Origin: Rossellomorea aquimaris
GTDB taxonomy: Bacteria > Bacillota > Bacilli > Bacillales > Fictibacillaceae
Length of the DNA stretch: 64,000 nucleotides
NCBI GenBank assembly: GCA_020524245.1
Contig: JAIVLN010000004.1
Coordinates: 124,001 to 188,000 of the forward strand
Direction of reading: 5' to 3'
Positions 1-9,002 of this stretch are shown one piece after another; within the stretch, counting starts at the first letter, position 1; each line of letters opens with the position of its first letter. The notes under the pieces were generated by a model. The model did not search any database, was not told the origin of the DNA, and worked only from the letters and a program-made list of their open reading frames with translations. The position numbers were made by a program, and so were the translations under genes.

Positions 1-171
1 AAGATGCTTCTGAACGCATCCTTTCTGATTGACCGGGAGCAGGAAAAAGACTTTGATGCAAAAGTGAATGAAGCACACGAAAGATGGAAGGACAAAGTCG
101 ACTTCAAATATACGGGTCCATGGCCTGTATACAATTTCGTCAATATTCGTTTGAGTGTGGAGGAAAGCTGA
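1..171 (+). CDS. gvpF: Gas vesicle protein GvpF, C-terminal part
   Basis: This reading frame enters from the left edge and stops with a TGA at 169-171. The visible 56 residues end in a YTGPWPVYNFVNI segment, the conserved C-terminal signature of the GvpF/GvpL family; the same signature closes the downstream gvpL. GvpF is an accessory protein that in other organisms binds GvpA and helps gas-vesicle nucleation. The stop overlaps the gvpG start (TGATG), so the two are probably translationally coupled. The N-terminal three quarters are outside the window. Identity is secure from the motif and from the gene order that follows. Confidence 0.9.
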   Translation, partial: KMLLNASFLIDREQEKDFDAKVNEAHERWKDKVDFKYTGPWPVYNFVNIRLSVEES

Positions 172-422
172 TGCTTCATAAACTCGTAACTGCACCGATG
201 AATGTCGTCGTCAAGGTCGGTGAAAAAGTGAAAGAGGAAGTCGACAAGGAATTATACGACTTGAATACCATTCAACAGAAGCTCATTCAGTTGCAAATGA
301 TGTATGAACTCGAAGAAATTCCAGAAGAAGTTTTTAAAGAAAAGGAAGAAATTCTGTTACAACGCTATGAAATTGCTAAGTTGAGAGAATTGCAACAGTG
401 GGAAGAAATGACCAAGAAATGA
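171..422 (+). CDS. gvpG: Gas vesicle protein GvpG
   Basis: Encodes 83 residues starting MLHKLVTAPMN, a typical GvpG beginning. The protein is small, highly charged and almost entirely helical (long E/K/Q-rich coiled-coil stretch from about residue 20 on). GvpG is an accessory gas-vesicle assembly factor of unknown exact role. An upstream ATG at 84 would add 29 residues but lies inside gvpF; the ATG at 171 overlaps the gvpF stop and has GAGGAAAG just before it, so I take 171. It is followed 10 bp later by gvpL. Confidence 0.92.
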   Translation: MLHKLVTAPMNVVVKVGEKVKEEVDKELYDLNTIQQKLIQLQMMYELEEIPEEVFKEKEEILLQRYEIAKLRELQQWEEMTKK

Positions 423-432
423 GGGATGAAAG

Positions 433-1248
433 ATGGAGCATCTAAGCTATTTATATGGATTTATTCCTTCCTCTAAACAACACCAAAAACGCCTTCCATC
501 TTTACGAGGATTTGATGGTGAGACAGAGCTTTTCATGGTAGAAGAACGTCAAATTACAGCAATTTTATGTGCATTGGATCCAGATGGTTACTCTGAAGAG
601 ACCATCAAGAGGAAAATGGATCAGGATACAGAATGGTTGAAGACTAAAGCTTTTCACCATCATGAAACCCTAATTTCGTTATATAAGGAATACCCTTCGA
701 TCATCCCGGCGTCATTTTGTACGATTTATATGACGGAGCAAAATGTAAAGAAAACCATACGCGAAAATGAAGAAAAACTTATAAACCTTTTTGAGTCCTT
801 GGATGGAAATCAGGAATGGAACCTGAAAATCTACTTGGACGAGAAAAAGTGGAAAGGTCAAGGCGATACTCCGGTGGTGGAAGAGATGAGACGAAATCTT
901 GATTCGTTGTCTCCCGGAAAGCGATACTTCGAGAAAAAGAAATTGGAACAGTTGATAGATCGAGAATTGCAAAAAGAGAAGAACACATTATGTGAAGATG
1001 TACATGAACGCTTGACAAAGTTTTCACAGAAAGCAGAAGTCAAGCGAAATTGGAGTAAGGATGTCACAGGTATGAATGAACGGATGGCTTGGAACAGTGT
1101 CTTTCTTCTTCCCGACCAATCAGTAGATTCGTATCTGGAAGAAATCAAAATTCTCCAAGAGGACTTGAATCCTCAAGGCTGGAATTTCAAAGTTTCAGGT
1201 CCATGGCCAGCCTATCACTTTTCCGGATTATCTTCATTAGAGGGGTGA
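433..1248 (+). CDS. gvpL: Gas vesicle protein GvpL (GvpF/L family)
   Basis: Encodes 271 residues of the GvpF/GvpL family. The N-terminus (YLYGFIPS) and the C-terminal FKVSGPWPAYHFS segment match the family pattern, the latter being the same GPWP-Y-F motif seen in the preceding gvpF. The middle (about 90-200) is charged and helical. These proteins act in gas-vesicle assembly in the cytoplasm, probably as GvpA-binding factors. The start has a good ribosome binding site (GAGGGATGAAAG). It sits between gvpG and gvpS, as in Priestia megaterium, which separates it from gvpF. Confidence 0.93.
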   Translation: MEHLSYLYGFIPSSKQHQKRLPSLRGFDGETELFMVEERQITAILCALDPDGYSEETIKRKMDQDTEWLKTKAFHHHETLISLYKEYPSIIPASFCTIYMTEQNVKKTIRENEEKLINLFESLDGNQEWNLKIYLDEKKWKGQGDTPVVEEMRRNLDSLSPGKRYFEKKKLEQLIDRELQKEKNTLCEDVHERLTKFSQKAEVKRNWSKDVTGMNERMAWNSVFLLPDQSVDSYLEEIKILQEDLNPQGWNFKVSGPWPAYHFSGLSSLEG

Positions 1249-1252
1249 CGGG

Positions 1253-1531
1253 ATGAATGAATCAATTGAAAACAAAGATATTGCACTGATCGATCTATTA
1301 GATGTCATTCTGGATAAAGGAGTCGCCATCAGGGGGGATGTCATCATTTCAGTAGCTGGCGTGGATTTGGTTTACTTGGATCTACGCGTATTGATCTCTT
1401 CTGTTGAAACCCTCGTGCAAGCCAACGGAAGTCCTTCTATTACTTCTGGAGATTTAGATGAACAGGAAGGTGAATTGGAATATGCAGTCAATGAACCATT
1501 CAGATTCAAGAATAGAAATCGACCCGGATAA
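1253..1531 (+). CDS. gvpS: Gas vesicle protein GvpS (GvpA-like)
   Basis: Encodes 92 residues of the GvpA/J/M/S family. Residues 10-55 (LIDLLDVILDKGVAIRGDV... then V..IDL and LDLRVLISSVET) carry the GvpA-type amphipathic fold that builds the rib protein, but the tail is different and acidic. Minor GvpA-like proteins are thought to act in nucleation or at the vesicle cones. It begins 4 bp after gvpL and its last 50 bp overlap gvpK in another frame, pointing to a tight operon. Confidence 0.9.
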   Translation: MNESIENKDIALIDLLDVILDKGVAIRGDVIISVAGVDLVYLDLRVLISSVETLVQANGSPSITSGDLDEQEGELEYAVNEPFRFKNRNRPG

Positions 1532-1766
1532 TGCACAACAGGGCCTTGCACAATTAGTGCTCACCGTCATTGAATTACTACGACAGGTCGTAGAACGGAA
1601 TGCACTGAGAAGAGTGGAAGGCGGAACACTGACAGAAGAACAAATTGAAGACTTAGGTGTAGCTTTAATGAATCTTGAAGAAAAAATGGAAGAACTGAAA
1701 GATCTTTTTGGACTTGATGAAGAAGACTTGAATATTGATCTCGGTCCTTTAGGTCAATTGCTCTGA
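1482..1766 (+). CDS. gvpK: Gas vesicle protein GvpK
   Basis: Encodes 94 residues. The block ID-PD-A-QGLAQLVLTVIELLRQVVERNA then RRVEGGTLTEEQIE and the C-terminal NIDLGPLGQLL are GvpK hallmarks. I chose the ATG at 1482 rather than 1458: AGGAAGGTG lies 9 bp before it, and the resulting N-terminus matches the length of other GvpK proteins. The first 50 bp overlap the end of gvpS. GvpK is an essential accessory protein of gas-vesicle formation with no known enzymatic activity. Confidence 0.92.
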   Translation: MQSMNHSDSRIEIDPDNAQQGLAQLVLTVIELLRQVVERNALRRVEGGTLTEEQIEDLGVALMNLEEKMEELKDLFGLDEEDLNIDLGPLGQLL

Positions 1767-1803
1767 TAACATGTGTCTGAACGGGACCAAGGAGGGATGA
1801 GAG

Positions 1804-2139
1804 ATGTCTGTTGAACATCCTGTACAATCGCATTCGATCGTCGATGTTTTGGAAAAGGTGCTGGACAAAGGTGTCGTCATAGCAGGAGATATCCGAGTGG
1901 GACTTGCTGATGTGGAATTACTGTCCATCAAAATCCGCCTCATCATTGCATCAGTGGATAAAGCAAAGGAAATCGGCATGGATTGGTGGGAGAACGATCC
2001 TTACTTAAGCTCTAAAGCTTTAGAAAAAGATACACAAGCCTTGCAAGAAGAAAATGATGAATTAAGAAAACGGTTAGAACAGCTTGAAAATAAGTTGGAT
2101 GATTCCAATCGGTGGATTGCGAAGGAAAATAATAAATAA
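1804..2139 (+). CDS. gvpJ: Gas vesicle protein GvpJ (GvpA-like)
   Basis: Encodes 111 residues. Residues 10-55 carry the GvpA-type core (IVDVLEKVLDKGVVIAGDIR, then DVELLSIKIRLIIASVDKA). It is followed by a coiled coil (about 70-100, rich in E, L and N). This core-plus-coiled-coil layout is that of GvpJ, a minor structural or nucleation component. Strong ribosome binding site GGAGGGATGAGAG before the ATG. It sits between gvpK and gvpT, as expected. Confidence 0.92.
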   Translation: MSVEHPVQSHSIVDVLEKVLDKGVVIAGDIRVGLADVELLSIKIRLIIASVDKAKEIGMDWWENDPYLSSKALEKDTQALQEENDELRKRLEQLENKLDDSNRWIAKENNK

Positions 2140-2154
2140 CAGGAGGCGTCAAAT

Positions 2155-2802
2155 ATGGGAGAAGAAAAAAAATCCACAAGTACCAATGAGTCAGGTAAAC
2201 CACTTTCAAGGACAGTAGCTGGTGGCATTCTAGGGGCAGCTTTAGGATATTTTGCAACACCTGAAAATGGTAAGAGGATTCTGCAACGGATTGATAAGGA
2301 AGCGATCAAAAATAGAGGGATGATTTTGGGTCGTTCGGCAAAGGAGAAATCAATGTCAGCGTTCGACTCCGTCAAAACGTCCACTACCGACTTCATAAAC
2401 CGTAGGCGTAACGCAAATGCAGAAGTTGCTGAAACAGAAGTAGGAGCAACGACTGAACAAGTAGACACTGAAGAGATGGAAGAACTGAGAAATGAAAATC
2501 AGAAACTACAGGAGAAGTTGGATTCATTAGAAGAGAAGATCAATCAATTACTCGACAAGGATTTAGATGAAAAGAAGGAAGACGAAGAAGAATCAAAGGA
2601 TTCGAAAGCGAAAAAGAAGACAACCAACAGTAAAAATAAAAAGCAGACGGAAGATCAAGACGATGAAGATGACGATAAGGATGACAAAAAGAAAAAATCA
2701 ACGAACAATAAGAGTAACAATGCCACTAACTCCAAAAATTCGACTAAAGAGAAAGAGGATGACGATACAGCATTGACGAGCGATGATGATACGTCATCTT
2801 GA
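2155..2802 (+). CDS. gvpT: Gas vesicle protein GvpT
   Basis: Encodes 215 residues. The N-terminal 35 residues hold a glycine-rich hydrophobic stretch (GGILGAALGYF) as in YtxH-like proteins, then a helical middle with a heptad-rich coiled coil (about 103-138), then a highly charged low-complexity tail from about 140 made of D/E runs alternating with K/N/S runs. Position between gvpJ and gvpU identifies it as GvpT, a poorly understood member of the Bacillus gas-vesicle set. AGGAGGCG precedes the ATG. Because of composition bias, homology outside the first 100 residues is hard to judge. Confidence 0.85.
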   Translation: MGEEKKSTSTNESGKPLSRTVAGGILGAALGYFATPENGKRILQRIDKEAIKNRGMILGRSAKEKSMSAFDSVKTSTTDFINRRRNANAEVAETEVGATTEQVDTEEMEELRNENQKLQEKLDSLEEKINQLLDKDLDEKKEDEEESKDSKAKKKTTNSKNKKQTEDQDDEDDDKDDKKKKSTNNKSNNATNSKNSTKEKEDDDTALTSDDDTSS

Positions 2803-2826
2803 GTAAACCATAAGGGAGTGATCTCA

Positions 2827-3243
2827 ATGCAATCAGAAAGAGTAATAGACAAAGACAACGTTCTAGAATATTTCGTGAAAGCCTCCAATACAGGGGACTT
2901 ATCACTTGATATCACCTTGAACGTCAACGGGGCAGTCATCTCTGGAACGATGATATCTGCAAAAGAATATTTTGAAGCACTCAGTGGGAAGCTCGAAAAC
3001 GGTAATGACATCTCTCAGAAATTGAGTGAAGAATTAGCAGCGGCGAGTGAAGCAACAGATGACTTTAATGCAGATGAAGCACATTTTATCCATTTGAAAA
3101 ATACTCGAGTGTATTGCGGTGACAGTAAACCGACACCTTCTAAAGGAAAGATTTTGTGGAGAGGGAAGTTGGATCAAATTGACGGTTTCTTCCTAGGTAA
3201 AATATCAGAATCCAAAAGCAGTTCAGAAAAGAAATCATCATGA
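2827..3243 (+). CDS. gvpU: Gas vesicle protein GvpU
   Basis: Encodes 138 residues. The segments LEYFVKASNTGDLSLDITLN, VNGAVISGTMISAKEYFEAL and AHFIHLKNTRVYCGDSKPT match GvpU of Priestia megaterium closely. I chose ATG 2827 because AAGGGAG sits 8 bp upstream; a GTG at 2818 overlaps that site. GvpU is the last gene of the operon; in P. megaterium it has been studied as a protein that can promote gas-vesicle clustering. It is followed directly by an intrinsic terminator. Confidence 0.93.
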   Translation: MQSERVIDKDNVLEYFVKASNTGDLSLDITLNVNGAVISGTMISAKEYFEALSGKLENGNDISQKLSEELAAASEATDDFNADEAHFIHLKNTRVYCGDSKPTPSKGKILWRGKLDQIDGFFLGKISESKSSSEKKSS

Positions 3244-3254
3244 TTACGATGATG

Positions 3255-3281
3255 AAAACGACGGGCAATCCGTCGTTTTTT
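3255..3281 (+). terminator. Terminator of the gas-vesicle operon
   Basis: A 10-bp perfect stem (AAAACGACGG / CCGTCGTTTT) with a 5-nt loop and a T-run, 12 bp after the gvpU stop. Confidence 0.9.
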
Positions 3282-3290
3282 GATTTAAGC

Positions 3291-3321
3291 AAAAAAAAAT
3301 CCCCTTCAATTTAGAAAGGGG
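3291..3321 (-). terminator. Terminator, minus strand, after small ORF
   Basis: On the minus strand a TCCCCTT / AAGGGGA hairpin is followed by nine T residues. It lies about 20 bp beyond the stop of the small minus-strand ORF at 3341-3418 and supports that ORF being transcribed. Confidence 0.75.
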
Positions 3322-3340
3322 ATAAGATATTCGGGTTGCA

Positions 3341-3418
3341 TTAGCCGATTACATGGCTTGCCATTCCAAGAAACGAACCTGCGAAGATGCTTACGATTAC
3401 CAGGCGCTTGCGGAACAA
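3341..3418 (-). CDS. Putative 25-residue membrane peptide
   Basis: A TTG-started ORF of 25 residues (FRKRLVIVSIFAGSFLGMAS core) with two or three basic residues followed by a single hydrophobic segment, the form of a small single-pass membrane peptide. GGAGGG lies 6 bp upstream of the TTG and a minus-strand terminator follows the stop. An in-frame ATG at 3436 would give 31 residues but has no ribosome binding site. I do not recognise the family. The call rests on signal layout rather than homology. Confidence 0.45.
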   Translation of the reverse strand: MFRKRLVIVSIFAGSFLGMASHVIG

Positions 3419-3583
3419 GGGGAACCCTCCAAACATAATAATTTTCGTTGACTAGTTGTAAAAGGGTGTACAGTATTGTTCTTCCTTTTGGAATAAATTT
3501 TAAACCTCTTCAAAAAGCTGGTAAATAACAAGTTGCTTATCTGTTGGACTCCGAACATATAAGCTCAGCTTATGAAATGAAAA

Positions 3584-3614
3584 TAAAAAAAGGCTGATAC
3601 AATACGTATCAACC
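3584..3614 (-). terminator. Terminator of the 3622-3900 gene
   Basis: Minus-strand stem GGTTGATAC / GTATCAGCC (9 bp with one G-T pair), 5-nt loop, then a run of seven T residues, 8 bp after the stop of the upstream gene. Confidence 0.85.
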
Positions 3615-3621
3615 GAAATAA

Positions 3622-3900
3622 TCATTCAACTGCAACATTCCCGCATTCCTTACAGTCTATTTGTTCCATATGGATGTTCTTTTCTTTGAAAAACTCTTGC
3701 ACCCGATCATTTGAAAGTAACTGAGTCACGATAAAGCTATGTCGATCAGGATCTTTCAACAACTCCTGGTCATAGGTTTGAAGATTCCAGCGTTCCTCTT
3801 CAAAGGACCAATTCATAATCATCGTATATAATCTTCCATTATAAACGAAGGCAAAGCGTACTTCATCATTTTGAAATGAGCGGATTACGATAGATTCCAT
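3622..3900 (-). CDS. Hypothetical protein, 92 residues
   Basis: I do not recognise this family. The predicted protein is soluble, acidic and mixed alpha/beta, with aromatic residues in the middle (NWSFEEERWNLQTYD) and a C-terminal CKECG pair of cysteines that could bind a metal or form a disulfide. It stands alone between two terminators and is followed by its own. The ribosome binding site is weak (AGGTAATCC region), so the start is less certain. Confidence 0.7.
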   Translation of the reverse strand: MESIVIRSFQNDEVRFAFVYNGRLYTMIMNWSFEEERWNLQTYDQELLKDPDRHSFIVTQLLSNDRVQEFFKEKNIHMEQIDCKECGNVAVE

Positions 3901-4205
3901 AGGATTACCTACTTTCTTAAAAGGAATAAGGAAAGAGTGGTTGAACGTTAATAGGATCGATTAGGAGTGAACTTGTCATCATCAAGCTCAGTTTAAAGCG
4001 TAGAAAGCTTAAGAAATGATTTAAGAACCGTACAGTTATCTAATTTACATTATAAAGGAGAATAACGCAGAAATATATGATTCTTGTGAAAAATTCCTAC
4101 TATTTTAAAAAAACAGCCATTTTTTCCTATACAACTTCTTGGACAAGGTGCCGAAGTCACAATCAGATTGTTGAGAAGGGTTTGGAACCTTTGTATTGAG
4201 GACTT

Positions 4206-4319
4206 GTTTTAGAAATTTGGATGGATGTTTTGTAAAAATTAAGGCAGGTTTTAGAAAAACGGAGGTTGGTTTTGTAAAAGAGAGCAGTTGTTTTAGAATT
4301 TTACAGGGGCGTTTTAGAA
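4206..4319. repeat. Six-copy degenerate array with 21-bp period
   Basis: A GTTTT core starts at 4206, 4227, 4248, 4269, 4290 and 4311, exactly 21 bp apart. The core continues alternately as AGAA or GTAA in the first four copies and as AGAA in the last two; the remaining bases vary. There is no open reading frame across it. It lies in the 450-bp gene-free gap between the hypothetical gene at 3622-3900 and the ykpA terminator, in which I see nothing else. See the similar array at 36473. Confidence 0.75.
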
Positions 4320-4352
4320 TTCAGGACAATCTTACTACTACCCTCAATCCAA

Positions 4353-4386
4353 TAAAAAAGGCTGCACAATGATTGTTTGCGCAGCC
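4353..4386 (-). terminator. Terminator of ykpA
   Basis: Minus-strand stem GGCTGC / GCAGCC (extendable with one mismatch) followed by a T-run, 20 bp past the ykpA stop. Confidence 0.85.
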
Positions 4387-4405
4387 TCGTTTCTATTTCC
4401 AATTT

Positions 4406-6028
<1,623 letters not shown>

Positions 6029-6252
6029 TTACATTCCTCCATAATTCAGCTACGAAGGAATTATATCACGTTCTTGCTTTGAGAGCGAGATGATCCCGAT
6101 TTCTTTGAAACATACGCCATGGAATCATCGATTGATCAAGAACATGTTCTGAATGGTCAGAAATTTATAAAATCTCAAGACAATTCACATGCCTTTCATA
6201 AACCCAAGTGCTAACATAGGAATACAAAGATAAATTCATGATGGAGGCCAAA

Positions 6253-7212
6253 ATGAAAAACGTTGAAGTTTTAGATTTCCAACCGAAATTGATGGATTTT
6301 AAAGAAGAGATTGTAATGGGGCTGAGAAAGTTCCCCAAACAGACCGATCCGAAGCTATTGTATGACGAAGCGGGTTCGCGACTTTTCGAACAGATTACAG
6401 CATTACCGGAATACTATCCGACGAGAACTGAATTAAAGATTATGAGTGAGTTCAGGCATTCGATATCGGATAGGATAGGTAAGGATGCTTCAATACTTGA
6501 ATTTGGAAGCGGAAGCCATAAGAAGATTAGTCTGTTGCTGGAAAGTTTACAGGAACCTGCAGCTTACATTCCAGTCGATATATCAAAATCCATTCTCAAG
6601 GAATCGGTCAATCATCTTTCACAAAGGTTTCCAAAACTGATGATTAAAGGCATTTGTACGGATTATACAAAACCGTTCCAACTGCCGATAGAGTTAAGGA
6701 AAGCAAAGAAAAGAGTCGTCTTTTTTCCAGGATCCACATATGGCAATTTCGAACCGCTCGTAGGGCAGAACTTTTTGAAGCGAACTGCGAAACTTCTACA
6801 AAAAGGGGATGGTTTGCTGATCGGTGTAGATACAAAAAAAGAACAGCGAATATTAGAAGATGCGTACAATGACAGCCAGAATATTACTGCTGAGTTTAAT
6901 TTGAACCTATTGAAGCGGATCAATAGAGAGCATTCAGCTGACTTTAACCTAGATACATTCCGCCACCATGCATTATTCAATGAAGAAATTGGTCGTATTG
7001 AAATGCACTTGATCAGTACAATTCAACAGAGAGTATCCATTGATCGAGAAATCTTTCACTTTAAAGAAGGAGAATCCATACACACGGAAAATTCCTACAA
7101 GTATGAACCTGGACAATTCAAAAAAATTACAGAGCAATGTGGATTCAAGCAAGAAGCAGTGTGGTTGGATCATAAGAAACACTTTAGTATCCATTACTTC
7201 ACTGTCCAATAG
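6253..7212 (+). CDS. egtD: L-histidine N-alpha-methyltransferase EgtD
   Basis: Encodes 319 residues. EgtD-type features: LYDEAGSRLFEQI and PEYYPTRTE near the N-terminus, SAM-binding LEFGSGSHKK (about 85-95), PVDIS, and FFPGSTYGNF. The enzyme uses three SAM to trimethylate histidine to hercynine, the first step to ergothioneine. I chose ATG 6253 because GGAGG lies 5 bp upstream; ATGs at 6238 and 6241 precede or overlap that site. No EgtB or EgtE-like gene is in the window, so whether the product is ergothioneine or only hercynine is open. Terminator follows at once. Confidence 0.9.
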   Translation: MKNVEVLDFQPKLMDFKEEIVMGLRKFPKQTDPKLLYDEAGSRLFEQITALPEYYPTRTELKIMSEFRHSISDRIGKDASILEFGSGSHKKISLLLESLQEPAAYIPVDISKSILKESVNHLSQRFPKLMIKGICTDYTKPFQLPIELRKAKKRVVFFPGSTYGNFEPLVGQNFLKRTAKLLQKGDGLLIGVDTKKEQRILEDAYNDSQNITAEFNLNLLKRINREHSADFNLDTFRHHALFNEEIGRIEMHLISTIQQRVSIDREIFHFKEGESIHTENSYKYEPGQFKKITEQCGFKQEAVWLDHKKHFSIHYFTVQ

Positions 7213-7222
7213 AACTAATAGG

Positions 7223-7253
7223 GAGGATTCTTGGTCATAAGAATCCTCTTTTT
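7223..7253 (+). terminator. Terminator of egtD
   Basis: Perfect 10-bp stem GAGGATTCTT / AAGAATCCTC, 6-nt loop, T-run; 10 bp after the stop. Confidence 0.92.
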
Positions 7254-7310
7254 AATTCATCCGAAGTGCCTATTTGTATATTGGATGCAGTTTGTTATAG
7301 TTGTTATAAA

Positions 7311-7337
7311 TACATCAACTGAACGTTAGTTGATGTA
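7311..7337. promoter_or_regulatory. Perfect 10-bp palindrome upstream of satD
   Basis: TACATCAACT, 7 bp, AGTTGATGTA. It lies just downstream of an AT-rich promoter-like stretch (TATAAATA at about 7305) and 30 bp upstream of the satD start. With no T-run it looks like a repressor operator more than a terminator. The downstream gene product itself has a helix-turn-helix-like C-terminus, so autoregulation is possible (inference). Confidence 0.6.
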
Positions 7338-7366
7338 AAAATATCAATTTTTAGGTGGTGAAGTAG

Positions 7367-8065
7367 TTGGGGATTGCGAGTATGTGTATTGCGGTAGATG
7401 TAAAAGACTCTCGTAACAAAGATAAAGAACAGCTTCGATTGGCTTTGTTGCGGTGTGCTGAACGGATAAATGATCGACACCAAGATGCCGTTATTGTGCC
7501 ATTTGACGTGCGTAATGGAGATGAGTTGCTTGGTGTCATAGAAAGCTTCCGTACCGGATTTCAGGTTTCTCAATGGGTTGAGGAAACCCTGTCTAAAGAA
7601 GGAATCGATTTGTATATCGGCATTGGATTGGGGGTTCTTGATACAAAAGAGTCGACCGTTCACACGATGAACGGTTCTGCTGTCCTCAACGCACTTGATG
7701 CTCGTGATCGATATTTAAAGGACAAGCATCATGAGACGAAGCCATGGGTTATGGAAACGAAAAGCTCCACCGTCTTTTTTTACACAAAAAGATTCCCTTA
7801 CCAGGCATTGAATGCCCTTAATTATGCCATTTCTGAAAAGAAGATGGGTCGTAGTGAAAAACAAAAGGAAGTCATTGCATTACTTGAATCTCATCCTGAT
7901 GCTACTTATGAACAGGTTGGTCATATGCTAGGATATAAATCTGCTAAATCGACCGTTTCCTATCTGTTATCCAGAGCTCAATATCATACTGTCATTGAAA
8001 TGGAAAATAGTCTTATGGCGTTATTGGGGGATCTGCAAGACAGAATAAAGAGCGAGGAGAGATAA
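7367..8065 (+). CDS. SatD family protein
   Basis: Encodes 232 residues (TTG start with GGTGGTGA 5 bp upstream; an ATG at 7382 is the alternative and gives a more usual N-terminus, MCIAVDVKDSR). N-terminal 150 residues resemble SatD-family proteins, whose biochemical role is unclear; the C-terminal 70 residues (EVIALLESHPDATYEQVGHM, then AKSTVSYLLSR) look like a winged helix-turn-helix. The next gene, a DUF3307 membrane protein, starts 1 bp after the stop, a pairing I recall from other Firmicutes. Preceded by a palindromic operator candidate. Confidence 0.75.
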   Translation: MGIASMCIAVDVKDSRNKDKEQLRLALLRCAERINDRHQDAVIVPFDVRNGDELLGVIESFRTGFQVSQWVEETLSKEGIDLYIGIGLGVLDTKESTVHTMNGSAVLNALDARDRYLKDKHHETKPWVMETKSSTVFFYTKRFPYQALNALNYAISEKKMGRSEKQKEVIALLESHPDATYEQVGHMLGYKSAKSTVSYLLSRAQYHTVIEMENSLMALLGDLQDRIKSEER

Positions 8066-8066
8066 A

Positions 8067-8960
8067 GTGTTCCCATTTCTCTTGGTCATCTTATTTACAC
8101 ACTTTTTGGCAGATTTCGTTTTACAGACCAACTTAATCATTCAACTAAAAAAGGACCAATTGCATAAAGGCTTAGGATTACACGTATTAATCCACTTAGT
8201 GGTTATGGTGACAGGCACTGTGATTTACTTCACCTGGGGCGAAACTGATCCTTTCCACTTGATTATTAATATCTGCGGGCTTCTATTTTCAATTGCTCTT
8301 TCACACTATGCTGTGGATTGGTTGAAAGAATGGATCAATCGTCAATATAATAGGGTGGATATCCGTGCGAGCCTATTCATAATTGACCAACTGGTTCACG
8401 TCACGATCATCTTATTATTCTTCAATCTGTTCGGATTGTCTTCCTTTTCATGGAATGAGCTGAAAGATTCTGTATTGACATTTTTATTTGATGGAGTTGA
8501 AGTGACGGATTTATCGAAGCTGATCATGATAGGAATTATCCTTATTCTTGCAACAGAAGGAGCTGGATACTTCTTAGGAATCGTTTTAAGGGATCTTGGG
8601 CCAAACCCGACATTACAAAAAAATATGTATAGTATTACAGATGAAAAAACAGAAATAAAAACCTTTTTCAATGAAAAAGGGGAAGAAGTAAATGAAGTGA
8701 CGACGATTCGGACCGATCAATATTACAAAGATTCCCCAAAACAAATCGGTCGTTATATCGGCATGATAGAAAGAGTTTTGATCATGATTTTCATCGTCCA
8801 AGGTATTCCACATGGTATGACATTCTTAATTGCGGTAAAATCCTTGACCCGTTTCAAACAATTCGAAAGCAAATCCTTCGCGGAATACTACTTAATCGGA
8901 AGTCTATTGAGTGCAGCCATCGGTATTGTATTAGGATATGGAATCTTAAGAGTGATATAA
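8067..8960 (+). CDS. DUF3307 membrane protein
   Basis: Encodes 297 residues with about seven hydrophobic segments. The N-terminal LLVILFTHFLADFVLQTN and repeated H/D residues in membrane regions (HVLIHLVVM, SHYAVDWLKEW) are the DUF3307 signature, seen next to SatD genes. GTG start at 8067 with GAGGAG 7 bp upstream, one base after the satD stop, so the two form an operon. The function is unknown; the histidines and aspartates facing the membrane suggest metal binding or catalysis (inference). Confidence 0.85.
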   Translation: MFPFLLVILFTHFLADFVLQTNLIIQLKKDQLHKGLGLHVLIHLVVMVTGTVIYFTWGETDPFHLIINICGLLFSIALSHYAVDWLKEWINRQYNRVDIRASLFIIDQLVHVTIILLFFNLFGLSSFSWNELKDSVLTFLFDGVEVTDLSKLIMIGIILILATEGAGYFLGIVLRDLGPNPTLQKNMYSITDEKTEIKTFFNEKGEEVNEVTTIRTDQYYKDSPKQIGRYIGMIERVLIMIFIVQGIPHGMTFLIAVKSLTRFKQFESKSFAEYYLIGSLLSAAIGIVLGYGILRVI

Positions 8961-9002
8961 AAGGAAGGGTGACAGGAACTAAATCCGTCACCCTTCTATT
9001 TT
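8961..9002. terminator. Bidirectional terminator
   Basis: Perfect 10-bp stem GAAGGGTGAC / GTCACCCTTC flanked by T-rich sequence on both strands. It separates the satD operon from the convergent doxX-like gene. Confidence 0.9.

Noticed and set aside
1458-1481. Upstream start for gvpK at 1458
   Set aside because: The ribosome binding site AGGAAGGTG lies between 1458 and 1482, which favours the ATG at 1482.
2567-2776. Basic ORF inside gvpT
   Set aside because: A frame shadow of the D/E/K-rich low-complexity tail.
3457-3472. TGTAA-N6-GTACA as another Crp/Fnr-type site
   Set aside because: One arm differs and no -10 box lies at the 29.5-bp distance on either strand before a gene.
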